Shown here: piece after piece, positions 46,769-59,161 of the stretch
How the letters are laid out: each line of letters starts with the position of its first letter
How positions within the stretch are numbered: the first letter of the stretch is position 1
Source: Morella rubra
Lineage: Eukaryota; Streptophyta; Magnoliopsida; Fagales; Myricaceae
DNA: 64,000 bases
Assembly (NCBI GenBank): GCA_003952965.2
Contig: CM025854.1
Span: 16,509,909 to 16,573,908 of the forward strand
Direction of reading: 5' to 3'
Notes under the pieces: generated by a model
What the model saw: the letters and a program-made list of their open reading frames with translations, nothing else
What the model was told of the DNA's origin: nothing
The model's database searches: none
Translations under genes and position numbers: made by a program

Positions 46769-46773
46769 GGTAA

Positions 46774-47639
46774 TGGGAGGTATCTACCCTTAGCGAAAGG
46801 GCACGGACACAGTTTGCTTAAAAGTATACACGTTAATTAGTTTGTTGGTCCGTTACTCATGCTTCATTCGCAGGCACGGGCACACCTTTGCTTGAGATCC
46901 CCTGCAAGTGAATCCATCATGCACTCTGGATCCTCAGGAAAAGAACCAATAAGAAGAAGAAGAAGAAAAACGTGTAGTTTTAATCTAGATTGAGGTTCCA
47001 AGCCTCCATAAAAAGACGAGTCTCGTCTAGAAGCATTTCGATCAATTCTCTAGCTAGCCAATTGTAGTACTACTGTACTATGATGCAGATCCATCCATCT
47101 TGCTATGAAAGTATTGTGTGTCATCTTGTGCATTATTTTCTGCATATTCACCGCTTTTATCCCGTGAATTAAGCGTTGTGATTTTTTGTAGTACATTAGG
47201 AACGTTACATTTGCCATCTTGTACTACCCCCTCTGTCCACTACAATATACTGCACAGCCTCGTAGGATCTTATGCTACATATATATATATATATATATAC
47301 ATTATTTTGTCCTTGAACTTCTGATTTTCGCAATCAAAATCTATGGATATAAGACTCGCAACAAAACCAATCTTTCAGCAGTTCTTTCGTCCCATACAAA
47401 CTAGGTAATTACCAAGTCAAAGGTCCTGAGAATGACCTTAAAGGATAATTGGTAGCATTATGAGGTTTTGAACTTGAAACCTTAGAAGGAGCATACCACC
47501 AAAGCTCAAATCTTAATCACTAAGTCAACCCCTTAAGGTTAAAGCAAAATAGATTTAATAACATCCTATGTATATGATTTCTTTTGCATCATTAATAGTC
47601 AGTAAGTAAAGTTATTGTTCTTTGTTATCTAGTCCTGAT
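46774..47639. other. gene-free stretch with TA microsatellite
   Basis: No gene is supported. A (TA)n microsatellite lies at about 47279-47299 and a GAA-type run near 46960. Confidence 0.4.
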
Positions 47640-49254
47640 TGCCTTATGAATTACTCTTCAAACGACAAACATGTGAGTTGAATATGAACCACGTACACAA
47701 CCTCGTACTTAGCTCTCTAACATACTGTGGTGGGAAGCTTCTTTTATCACCAAACTTGATATCTGCTACAATTTGCAAGTTCTGAGTCAATTTATGAACC
47801 ATCCTACATCTGTCCATCTTGCAGCAGCAAAGAAAATTCTGAAATACTTGAAAACAGCTTCGAGTCAAGGCATTCTGCTATCCTCCTGCAATTGCAGGCT
47901 TATTGTGATTTAGATCGCGCCTCTTGTCCAGATAATGGATGCTCGGTTATTGGTTATTGTATTCTTTTTAGACATATTCATTTCTTGAAAATTCAAGAAA
48001 CAAACTGTGGTGTCACGCTTCTTCCCAGAGGTAGAATTTTGCGCTCTGGCAGCCATTTGTTCTGAACTCACTTGGATTCAATACATTCTTTGTGATTTCT
48101 TGTTACTCGCTACTGTGCAGTCGCGGATGCAGGGGGTAGCGAAACAGGACGGCCGCCACCTATTGCTCCGCCAAAGAAAAATTTTTACATGTGTGTTTTT
48201 TTTTTTTTCATAAATTAGCTTGGGTCCGACACCCATCAAAGAGGAAAGAAGATGATTGCTCGTTGTGTCTGAAAGTTTCCCTCTTGAGAACTCTCTCTCC
48301 GCTCCTTGATTTTGTTTTGTTTCCCCTTTTCCCCTTTCTTTTTAGATTTTTCAGCTGAGTCTGGTTTTAAATGGTGAGGAACGGAGAGGATAGGAGGTGC
48401 AAATTGACGGCATTGTCCTTCATCTTTATACGGTTTTACGTCTTCTTGGGTAGGCTTCTTTTCGGATGCGGCTGTTTGGAGTTTTGATTGTGTCTGGGAG
48501 GGACTGTCTTCTGTTGGTAACATAGAGCCCATGTCCTAAATTGACTTGACGATTTCAATTCGGCCCTAAAATAAGTGGGTCCCTTTCATGCTAAAGCCCC
48601 CTTTTTTTGGGCAGAATTTCTCTTTGTTCGTTTGAGAAATTTGGTATGGGCCCACTCTTGTTTGATCAATAACCAAGAAAAGGCCTACAGGCGAGTTATT
48701 TTCTTATGTTGGTAATTTAGTAATTTACAAAAGCATAGGTTGTTTTTTAGTTTAAATCAAGGATCTTACCTTCTATCTATAATCTCATACTAGAAAGTAG
48801 ATGTCTTCTGATCTAAGTCCTTTGATCATTCTTCCTCTATCAATTGAAACTCATGTTGAGAAACAAAAATATTTGCATGACCATCATTATATACATCTCT
48901 CATCGCAGTACATAGTAGATACATGTATTCTAATATTTTTAATAATTTTAGTCCTTAATTTTCAACATTATAACTCTAAAATAATTTTTTGCATTACGAA
49001 GATTTTTTTTTTTTTTTTTCGCCTTTAAAGTTTACCACCTTAGATTTTAATCTAAATCCGCCACTATTACTGTAACAATCAAGCTGCACCCCATATTGCA
49101 TATAAACCCCGTTTTTCACGAGCAAGTTGATTGTCACTTTTCCGCAATGAGGTACAAGCTGGTACCATTGTCTCTGCACATGCAAATACTGTTTCTCAGC
49201 TTGCTGACAGCTTTACCAAGGCCCTGCCTTCCTATATCTTGGTCCGCAATGGAC
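47640..49254 (+). pseudogene. Ty1/copia polyprotein remnant (RT/RNase H end), split by an insertion
   Basis: Broken frames give the copia reverse-transcriptase/RNase H tail: 'LSQFMNHPTSVHLAAAKKIL' then 'KYLKTASSQGILL' (about 47785-47870), 'YCDLDRASCPD', 'VIGYCILF', 'EVEFCALAAICSELTWIQYI' (about 48030-48090), then, after the insertion, 'NNQAAPHIAYKP' and 'TIVSAHANTVSQLADSFTKA'. Several stops and frameshifts interrupt it. No LTRs or upstream gag/integrase were found. It is an old truncated fragment on the plus strand. Confidence 0.82.
48117..49067. mobile_element. 951-bp insertion in the copia remnant, target duplication TACTGT
   Basis: TACTGT occurs on both sides (48111-48116 and 49068-49073), and removing the insert rejoins the copia reading. 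The ends read 'gcagtcgcggatgcagg' and, on the minus strand, 'atagtggcggatttag'. These resemble one another as imperfect inverted repeats built on 'gcggat'. It holds a minus-strand 98-codon open frame at 48236-48532 of unknown origin, rich in Lys, Glu and Ser ('SKKKGEKGKQNKIKERRES'). The superfamily is not assigned. Confidence 0.65.
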
Positions 49255-50029
49255 TGGGCCTGAGCCTCAGCCGCAGCCTGATCGCTTCGTCAATACGGTA
49301 AAAAGAGAGATTACAAATATCTTCGTGGCCCAAAATTAAGGCAAAATGGAAAATTGAAATAGAAATTCGAGGCTGATTTGCTCGATGAATCAGGTCTGGC
49401 CTTCTAGTTATTAAGCTCAAGCCAGGCCCAAAACTTGTTCCCTATTACGAATTCATGTCACGGATGGGGCTTGCTGACCCGCTTCACCCATGATTAATAC
49501 ACTTGTCTACTCTTTTTACAGAAGAGATAGTGACAGAGAGACGTATTCCAGTTCATAGTTAACCAATCTCCGATCTGGTCTTCCTACCGTTCCTTGAAAC
49601 TTTCACTTTGCGAGACTTCACCCATGCATAGCTTTCTAGCTATTGCGTCTGTAAGAGGGAGGTCTAGAATTTGAAACCATTAGTCAAGAATGAGGCTCCA
49701 TTTATGTCCGCAGTGGTGCCTTCATTTCTCGAGCGAAGCTATTAATTAAGTTCTCTAACCAACCCCCACCCAGAAAATGCACACCATGTACCCACCCACC
49801 CCTTTCTAACTTGCAGGCCATATCGCTGGACGGAAAACATTATAAGCTCTTTTATACAAATAAGTTATAAGGAGGAGTCAGAATTTTAAAAAAATAAATT
49901 TAATGATCAAAATTAACTAAGTCAAGTCAAATTAAACTCTTTTTATCTCATCTCATTAAATAAGGAGGCCAAATTTAGACCCTTTGATTTATTTTTAAAA
50001 ATTCTTACCAATATTTATAATAAAGAGTA
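49255..50029. other. gene-free stretch
   Basis: No gene is supported. The sequence turns AT-rich after 49860. Confidence 0.35.
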
Positions 50030-50712
50030 ATTTCATAGTTCGTCCCTTAATTATGAGTAAAAATCAATGTCGCTCCCATAATTATCAAAATGAATTTTTA
50101 CACCCTCTAAGTTTCTAAAATTATCAAAGTACGCCTTCCGTCCAAATTAGTCATTAAAATCATACAGAAAGATGTGAGAATGATAAAAATGCCCTCCAAG
50201 ATAAAATTTTAAAAAAATAAGTAAAAATTCAAGAAATAAATTAAAAATAAATAGATTATGAAATAGAGTTTCAATAGATTTATTTAAAAAATATTTATTT
50301 AAAATATTATTTTTTACGTTTAAATATTTTTGGTAATTTTTATCTTAAAGGGTATTTCGGTCATTTTTCACATTTTTCTATTTGATTTAATAGCTGATTT
50401 GGACAGGGAACGTACTTTGATGATTTTAGAAACTTAGGAGGAATTCAAGAGTGAAAATTTTGGAAATTAGAAATTTTGGGAGTTTTAGGGTTTGTGAAAA
50501 AGTAAAGATATTTTATGAGATTTAATGAAAAAGTGAAGAGAGAGAAGATTTAAATGAATATTATAATAAAAAAATAATAAATTGAAGAGGAGAGAGATTA
50601 TTTTATAATTTTTTAATGTGGGTAGAAATTTTGAGGGTGAAAATTTTCACCCCCGAACGACCTTTGAAGACGCAAAAATCCGTTTTAATAGTTAGGGGCG
50701 ATATTAATTTTA
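50030..50712. mobile_element. MITE with long imperfect inverted repeats and a nested insertion
   Basis: The left phrases 'agttcgtcccttaattatga', 'ttctaaaattatcaaagtacg' and 'gtccaaatta' reappear inverted on the right as 'atttggacagggaacgtac', 'tttgatgattttagaaactta' and 'tagttaggggcga'. Around 50455-50665 a second inverted pair ('gtgaaaattttgg' and 'gggtgaaaattttcac') suggests a nested MITE. Non-coding. Confidence 0.5.
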
Positions 50713-52788
50713 TAAAATTTATAAGAATAACTTTGAACAAACAATCTTGCTATGAAATCGCTAAAGAAGTCTCCAAAAACTCTGTTTCCCTCTGCACAAC
50801 TTTGTTAGAAATTGAACTTAGCAAACATCAAATAGCCTTATAAATCGAAGTAAGAGGTCTTGAATATCCATCCAATGGCGAACTACCACTTAAAAGTTAA
50901 AACCCCACCACTTTTGGCCAAATATCCAACAATTTGCGCCACCTCAAGTTAATGTCTCACGTGTATCTGCCATATCCTTAGGTGTCAGCCTGGAGAAGCA
51001 CGCAGGATCCTACGATTGTAGCTGGAAGCTTTCATTTAAAAAATGAGAAACTAAGCGGTAAAGCATTATTTACGAGGTCCCATCTATCTCCAAATAGCAG
51101 CCTCTACTGTTCCACTCTACCCCCGAGGACTGCGCAATTCATTTCACAGTGTTTTCATATCTGAAATTGCTATAAATATGGCTTCTATTTCATTCACATG
51201 AAGTACTTCACTTTTCTAAGGGAAGAGTGAGAAATGGCTTACTTCTCTTACATTTTCATTCCTAAACTGCTGATATTTGTACTTGATTGGCCTCTTGTTG
51301 AGATGCCATGCTATTTGCACGAAATGGTTTTCTAATGCCTCCTAAGAGGGCGAGCTGCAGTATAGACCAGTAAAAAACAGAGCATCCATACATACTCCTT
51401 GAGCAGAGACGCCACAAGGCAAACAATCCACGTCTTGGAGCAATGGAGTTGATCACTGAACCTCTTGCACCTGGTGTCCCTCCGGAGAAACTTATATAGT
51501 GCGACAAAGTTGGTTATGACGCTGCCCGAAACCACACTTTTGGAACTTATGTGATCTTGGCAAGCAGAGCGGAATTCGCTGACCCGATGGAGCTACTTCC
51601 TTCTTCCAAAACCCTTAGTCGTCTAGTAATTGACGTGGTGCACGACTGCATTCTCTTTCTTGCCACAATCAACAAGAAGCTACAGGTAAGTTACTTATGC
51701 AGTCAACCGTACTAGTCAATCTTAAGCCTATTTTCATATATTGCTTATCTGTTGCATTTTGCTCTGTTTTTGCTTCCAAACAGAGTAAAATAGGATAAGA
51801 GCAACTGGTAGAAGCTCTAAAATAGGAGAGCAGTAATTCAGTAAAGGCAACGAGAAAAGCAGTCAGATCTTGCTTTGCAGCATTTTCGTTAGGATGAATT
51901 AGTCATAGTCGGTGAAGAGATAGTAGTAAGATTCGAGGAAGAGTAGTTCTTTCCTTGTTAAAAATTCTCTTGAAACTTTGCATGTCGAAGTAGCACTTCT
52001 TGAAAATAAGGTTCGTGGAAATCAATTTGTCACTAGAGTTTCTCGGATCTCTCTCTCTCTGAACAAACTTGCACTCTTCCTTATTTTCTAATCTTTTTGT
52101 CCTAAAGCGCTCTGTTTCCATGTCCTAAACATAAAAATTTAAATTTACATCAAAATGTCTGGAGGTCCAAACTATCCACGTTGTCACATTTAGCCTAAAT
52201 TATCAAAATTCATTAACATTGACCCAGTTATAATATCCAACCGTCAATATTGTGCAACTTAACCTATTTTATGCATATTTCAATCCTTCTAAAAAGTTAA
52301 TGTTGATACATGTTGTTAGTTTTAGGCAAAGTGATAACTTGGACCTCTTTTTGACATAAGTTTTATGAACTAAAAGTGATGTTTTTCCTAAAAGAAATTT
52401 AAAATTTTGAAAATTTTGGTTTCCTAACAACAAAATCTCAAATTTTTTTATTAACAAAATTTGTACCATTCTCAAATCAAATAATATCTCTATATTATTC
52501 AAACACTCTTTTTCATTAAAAACTATTCTATCAAATCATTTCTAGCTTTATTTACATATTCCATAAAAACCAATATTCAATGCTACCAACTTTTCACAAA
52601 TCCCTACACCAAACTTGCTACCAACCCACACGCCACTTATAAATGAAAACAAAATAGGGACAGATTTGAAGCTGCTGAAATAATAAAATCCTTGATCGCA
52701 TAAAAATGTGATATTGCCATGTATTTTTCATTAAGCGGAGAACAAGTGACACACTCTCATAGAAGAATGGATTAAGGTGACAGATCTC
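50713..52788. other. mostly gene-free; one exon-like piece at 51.5-51.7 kb
   Basis: No complete gene is supported. One exon-like open stretch is listed separately. The part after 52120 is AT-rich. Confidence 0.35.
51500..51685 (+). other. unrecognised exon-like fragment (62 codons to a GTAAG donor)
   Basis: An open frame after a TAG at 51497 reads 'CDKVGYDAARNHTFGTYVIL', then 'FADPMELLPSSKTLSRLVID' and ends 'FLATINKKLQ' exactly at CAG followed by GTAAGT, in phase. It reads like real protein sequence, but I cannot name a family and no partner exon was found nearby. It may be a captured or decayed gene piece, or chance. Confidence 0.3.
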
Positions 52789-53573
52789 GGGCGTGTTCGT
52801 TTGTCTGATAATTGAAGAATTCGAATCCAAAATTTGTGTATTGTAAACCGAACATGTTTAAAATCAAGATGCAAGAAATACGTTTCCAACTTTGCCCTGG
52901 AGAAAATGATGACGAATTACCAACGTATCCTCAAGTAATACGTTAAGGGCAGAAAGCTCGAAGGGTAAAATGAGTTTGTGCAAAACATGTGGCCCCTACA
53001 CGTTCAGTGAATTAAATTCGAAAAGAACACGAATGGACAGAATTGCCCTGATGATTATGAATGCGTTGAGGTTAGTTGAGGGTGATTTGGTTTAGGGCAA
53101 TATAGTCATTTTCTTTGACCATTTAATACGCTGCTGCAACTTTTTCTCCCCTGCACCTGTGATACCTGCAGCTTATCAGACGTCAATCACCTTTTGTTCT
53201 GCGTTCTTCTTCACTTGCGCAAATTGTTTTTTGTTTTTGTTTTCTTTACTTTAGTCGTTTGTCTTTTTCCTCTTTTTCTTTTTTTTTTTTACTTTACATT
53301 AGTCACCATATTAGACATTTGTCTTTTTCTGCTTCTCCTTTTTTTAATAAATTCGAAATTATAATAAATATTACAAATAAACAATATTATTTTACATTTT
53401 ATCTTCTTCACTCATCCCAATAAAAATAATCTACAAACAACAACCTTAAAAATCATCATTACTTTTTTTACACCTCAATAATTTCTACACAAACACCAAT
53501 ACAACTCCAACATTACCTAAAAATTCTCAAAACACCTTAAATCCTAAAAATCTCATCAAAACAAACATGCCCC
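52789..53573. mobile_element. hAT-like MITE, copy 2 (about 785 bp)
   Basis: It begins GGGCGTGTTCGTTTG and ends with the inverted 'caaacatgccc'. It shares about 200 bp of its right half with copy 1 at 35616-36347, and similar interior words ('cctgcagctt', 'cgtcaatcac' versus 'gcgtcaaccac'). Non-coding. Confidence 0.65.
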
Positions 53574-54165
53574 TAGTGTTATTGGATTTTTTTTTTTAAT
53601 TTACCAAACAGCACCTTTGGGGGCCATATGTTGTTACTTCTTAGTTTTGGAATTAAACATTTCTCTCAATAAATATACCTAGAAGACAATAAAGCAATAC
53701 CGCAGAAATAGATATTTCCTTCAAATTTTTTGAGCAAGGTGCGATTTTTTTTTTTTTTTTTCATAAACAAAAGGTTTTCAAGTTATTTTGAGGTATTTTT
53801 TTAGCCTGCTTGTACACATTCCTCGTTCAAATCGTCAATGTCAACCAATTACAGAAGCTTGTAAATACCCCCAGATTCGTGAGGACAGAGATTGGAGGCC
53901 AAAGTCTTCGGGGTTCTGGAGATGGCTTTCCACTCCCCCTGCATCCCACAAATATTTTTTTCTTTTCTTTTCAAACTCGCTTCTATTTTATTGTATTAGT
54001 AAGGCCAGCCCCCTCTTTTTTTTTTTTGTTGGCTTAGGCCCTATAAGTCGCGCGTAGTTCAACAAGTTCCACCCTCCCCGTCCCCTCACTCACTCTCTCA
54101 CTCACTTCGATTTCTCCGCACTCTTTTCGTCTCTTTTTCGCTTCGCCTCAGTTGAGGGGAAAGAA
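53574..54165. other. FabZ upstream region
   Basis: Poly-T runs are present at 53590, 53745 and 54015. A weak TATA-like 'ctataagt' at 54041-54048 lies about 120 bp before the FabZ ATG, followed by a CT-rich leader (54065-54130). No other gene is supported. Confidence 0.4.
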
Positions 54166-57100
54166 ATGGCTGCAGCCACCTGCAATTCCCTTTCTCTCGC
54201 TCTTTCTCACTCTTCGAACAAGCCCAGAAGGCTCTCACAGTCCCCAGCCTCTCTTTCTTTCTCCCTACACCGTTCTCTCTCGCTTCAGTCCAACCACCGG
54301 TCCAATTCCATCGCATGCTGTTCTATAAATGGACAAAACAACTCCGACCCGGACACACCCATTGAGCAAAGTATGTTTTTCTTTGACATTTCTGCTTTCA
54401 ATTCTCTGCTATCACAAAACGAATTTGCCGGTCGACCAAAATGCGGATCCCAAATTGCATGAACAATTTTTTTCTTCTGAAAATTCATTTTGGATCGTTT
54501 TTGTAGAATACCCAGCATTTCCTGCGGTGATGGATATTAATCAGATACGTGAAATTCTGCCCCACAGGTGGATTTTTTCTCGAGTTGTTTTGTGTTTTAT
54601 GTTTCCTCTTCTTGTTTTTTTTTGTTCTGTTTTCTGAGTGTCATGGTCTTGTTTTACATTTGGTGTTGTAGGTTTCCATTTCTGTTAGTGGATAGAGTGA
54701 TCGAGTATAATCCTGGGGTTTCAGCTGTTGCTATCAAGAATGTGACTATAAATGACAACTTCTTTCCTGGGCACTTTCCTGAGAGGCCTATTATGCCTGG
54801 CGTTCTCATGGTTGAGGTACTGATCATTTTGCCCAATTATCCTTTCGCTTTTTAATTATTGATCTCCTTTCTTTCTCGACGTTGAAGACTTGTGGATATT
54901 AAAGAATGGTGCGCATTTTGTTTGTTACTCTTTGACATTTTCAAAGATTTGAGAAAAATATTTATTTTCTCAATGGATAATTGACGGGGGATCGCTGATC
55001 CCACAACAATTTATGTCATCGTGGGTTTAAAAGAATATAAGATTACTAATCTACTCATGACTTTGGAACAGTTGGAGATCAATTGATATTGATGACCAAC
55101 TTCTATATTGGAGGATTTTGAAATTTATACTTTATCTTTGACAGATTTATTTCGTGTATAAGCAACTCTCTGCTCGTCCTTATTGTTTCAGCTTTCTGAT
55201 CTCACATGACTTGTGGTCTCATGTTCATTTTGAGGCGGCTTTACTCACGAAGTATGCATATTTACCAAAAATGAGCATCATTAAGTAGTGTAATAGTGGA
55301 TTTTGTGTGTGGAATTAGTGGTTAAGTTGGAGTGCTCTTTTTGATGATAGCTAACTGTTGACTACAGATTATTTAAATTTTGAATGAAATGGAGAAGCAT
55401 GCTATCCTTTATTAATCCATATCAGCCAAACTGTTGGGTCCCCTGAATTCAGCTTAATCCCACAGTAGGAGCTGGGAGGGATACGAGTATCAAGCTAGAG
55501 TTAACAACAGGAAAAGCAAGACAACACAAAATTCGTCCCTGTGAATTTTGGAGAGTCATTGGAGACCATGATTTCTCCAACTGATGTTTGAAAGTTTAGT
55601 AAAGGAGTCGCTGGCGAAGAGCCATGGCCCATAGTATTTATGGTTCGTTAGAGATTTTTCCCTGGACTAAGTTGAGAAGGTGAAAAGGAAGGAGGATTGA
55701 TTAGGTGGCTCTAGTGGTTGGGTATAAGGTTATGATAATTTGATATTAGATGATTTCTCTTTCCTTCCCTGTTAGTGAGGTGAAAAGGTTCCGATCTTCT
55801 TTTCCAAGCCAAAGGAGAAATGTAGTTCTGATTGGGAACACAGCCCCTCTTCCCTTCTTGGTTTCCAATTTGTGCTACGTGACAACATATTTTGCGATCT
55901 AGAGCATAGTCCTTTTAGTTGAGTCTAGATTGATGTGTTGGCAATGGTTTGAGGATTGTTGAGGACACCAAAACTGTAGGGAGATTGATTGTATAAACAG
56001 GTGGATAGAGGGAAACATATTCTTTGGTGGACTGTCAAATTAGGGTTTGAGTAGAGCATGCCACTTTATAGCCCAGAGTATTTAAGAAATATCTATTCTT
56101 AGCATGCAACCTACTCTTGTTTAATATGTTTTGACGTTACAAACAGTTTGTCAGAGATTTCCAGTTGCGGTTTGCTGAGTGTTGACTTTTCAAGCAGTTC
56201 TTCAAAACTTCAAGTGTTGGTCCTTCAGATACCAACTATATGTCAAGGAAATGTGGTTGGTTTGTTGTGGCAAAGGAAGTAAAAAGAATTAAAAAGAAGA
56301 GTGGTAGTATTTGTGTGTGATGTGTATCCAAACTATACGGGCATGGTTGAATTAAAATGTAAGGTGAAAAAAGCCACTTAAAGATGCCTGCCATTCAAAC
56401 ACTTTCTTGATAATTTCTAGCCTTATAATTTCATCTCTTCCTCCCTGCTGGCTGCCAGACAAGTGGTCTTCTTGTGATACACCCACCAAAGCTTGATTTG
56501 TTGTTGTTATGTCTGCTATTTGCAATTTTAAGGATTTTGAAGATCTGTTTTCTGCAGTCCATCTGCCATGCAGCAAGAGTCCTATGGTTCCAAAAGTGCT
56601 TGTTATTAGAAGCATAGGTTTAAGACAGCTTTTAACTGGGTATTAGTTTCAAAGCTACGGCTGTTTCAATGAATTATCTGGAATTCCATAAAATTCCTCT
56701 GGATAAGTTTGATGGTTGATAAAATTGGGGTTCTTATGTGCTTGGCAGGGTATTTATCATTATATGTGTATATTTATACTTGAGAGAAACTTAAAGGCCA
56801 ATGGAAAGTGTCATTACATCAAATATTGCGTGTGAGAGTGAGGAAACAATTGATTATAGTCCTAGATAATTCTGCTTTGAAGGTGTTTCACCAGTCAATA
56901 GATATCTCAGAAGAAGTTGAGTACACTGTTGAAAGTACTCAGACATTATGGTTATGGAATTTTGTTGAAGGATTGTTGTTAACCAAGTTCTTTGAGATAT
57001 TTATTTCATGGTGGACATTTGAATAATTGTAGTAGTCATGCTTGCACGGAAGTAACTGATGCATTCCCTTGGATTTCATTTAAACTATCTGACTGATTTA

Positions 57101-59161
57101 AGAGGCCATTTGGAACAGATTCTTGCCTGATGATATAAATGAACTTACAAATCAGAAAGCCAAGTGTGAACTTTCCGATTTCTAAGCTTCCTTTTGAAGA
57201 TTTAAAGCTTCACATCATGAGCTTTGTGGAAATAAATTTGTGCAATAGTAATGATTTGTGACTTCATACAGGAAGTAAGCAAAGCATCTATCATTTTCTC
57301 CATTGTGTTTTCTCTTGGTGGGCAATGGCTTTACCATCCTTTAAAGTTCATAGATGCAAAAGAGTAACGTTTCCTTCTTGCAATATTCCATCTCACTGCG
57401 ATTTTCCCTACTTTCAGTATTCCATCACTCTACAAATATTGTCCATACACAAAGCTGGTATGTCTGTGATTTGAAAGTTTTGATTTTTGGCATGGAAAGA
57501 GGGTGTCTAATGGAGAGACTTCCCATAAGCTACAATGCATAGTTTTGTGAACCCAAACATGGTTGTTTCTTTCACTTGGAACAAGGTCACTGATACATGG
57601 TTCAGTCTAAGACGTGAACTTGGTTGTCATTGAATCTTTTGGTTGAGAGTATAGTCATTGATTGGTAAACATGGTGCTTTTGACCTTTATTTTCTTGTGT
57701 TTCTTGTTGTAAGAAATTTGATGGGTCTTAGACATTAAACATAGAATATCTTTTCCATGGAAGAACTTTTGGTATGTGAGACACTTGTGGAGATGCTACT
57801 CTAGTTGACCTGTGTCCAGTGCTTGTTTGGTCAGCTTCCTTCATTTGCCTAAAATAATTATATGTCAAGAAACTCGTGTGTAATATTGTTTCCATATTTG
57901 CTTCACTATTTTATGGTTCTTATTCCTGCAGACTCTTAGTAATATAGCTATGTTCCTCTAACTAGATTTCTGGGAGTTGTAGCTTGTGACACTCTGTGTC
58001 CTCGCAAAAGTATGAGGTCCAGATAGTATACCATTAAACTCCTTAGATGGCATGCCAACTTCAGAACAATTGATGTATGTAGCTTCTGGTTAGTCGTTCT
58101 CTCTCTCCAAGATTGTTCGAGTGGCATGACTCTTTAGCTAAAATTAACATAGTACAATATAAGCCTTCTGGTTTGTGGATCTAAGGAACTTGAGCACCCC
58201 ATAGATATTGAACTTTTTCTTGAATGGCCTGCCACAGCGGCGTCGGTGGTTGGGTCAGTTATTTTATTCCACTCTTTTAGTCGTGAGATTTTTCCATCTA
58301 CTGTTAAGTAAACTAGTATATATTACTTGAGTTTTGTTACTCTTTAGATTTGCTTCTTTTTACTAGGATCACTCTTGCTTCCTAACAGGCTTCATCCTGC
58401 ATATTGTTATATATATGCTAATTCTTGTTTCATGTTTTCTGTTTTTGCTACTCATCGTTCTCAGACTAATTCTGTGTATGCTTTCTTCATGCCTACTATC
58501 ACACCAATGAAATATGAAAATTCAGCCTTCTTAAAACTAGTAATCCAACAAAAAGAAGATAAAGGAATAAAGCTACGTGCGATGTGATGATTTGCTTGGT
58601 ATTTTATGTGGTCAATATGCTGATGTCTGACGATTAATACTCTAGTAAAAGAAATGAAGACAGAGAGAGGCTGTGATCCTCCTCAACCTCTCCTTATACT
58701 GGCTCTTTTATGTGGGCCAGAGAGAGGTCCAGGCCCAGGCCTTGTTTCTGTCTAGTTGTATGCGTAACACACCAAACAGGGGATGGATTTTGGATTATGC
58801 ATTCATTTCTTTGTATGCCTCCATTCCCTGGATTTCACCTTTTGCATGATACAAACGCTCAACTTATGCTTAGGACTGATGAAAATGAGGTTTCTGGGTA
58901 CAGGCAATGGCCCAGGTTGGCGGTTTGGTTATGCTGCAGCCCGAAGTTGGAGGCTCCCGTGAAAATTTCTTCTTTGCAGGAATTGACAAAGTGAGATTTC
59001 GGAAACCAGTGGTTGCAGGAGACACTTTGGTGATGAGAATGACGCTTGTTAAGCTGCAAAAGCGGTTTGGCATAGCAAAGATGGAAGGGAAAGCATATGT
59101 TGGAGGTGAGGTGGTATGCGAAGGCGAGTTCTTGATGTCTACTGGGACCGGGACGGACTGA
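54166..59161 (+). CDS. fabZ: plastid 3-hydroxyacyl-[acyl-carrier-protein] dehydratase
   Basis: Four exons, 54166-54370, 54507-54567, 54672-54816 and 58904-59161, all in phase, give 222 residues. The hot-dog dehydratase removes water from 3-hydroxyacyl-ACP in plastid fatty-acid synthesis. The catalytic His is H123 in '[14 protein letters not shown]' and the catalytic Glu is E137 in 'VLMVEAMAQ'. Further family motifs are '[20 protein letters not shown]', '[15 protein letters not shown]' and 'GDTL'. The first ~65 residues are Ser-rich with few acidic residues, as in a chloroplast transit peptide. Intron 3 (4,087 bp) falls right after E137. No defects were seen. The ATG at 54166 gives the full transit peptide. 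Confidence 0.95.
54817..58903 (+). other. FabZ intron 3 (4.1 kb)
   Basis: It is bounded by GTACTG and TACAG. I saw no transposon ends and no coding region in it; short frames inside match nothing known. It is unusually long beside the two other FabZ introns (136 and 104 bp). Confidence 0.85.
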
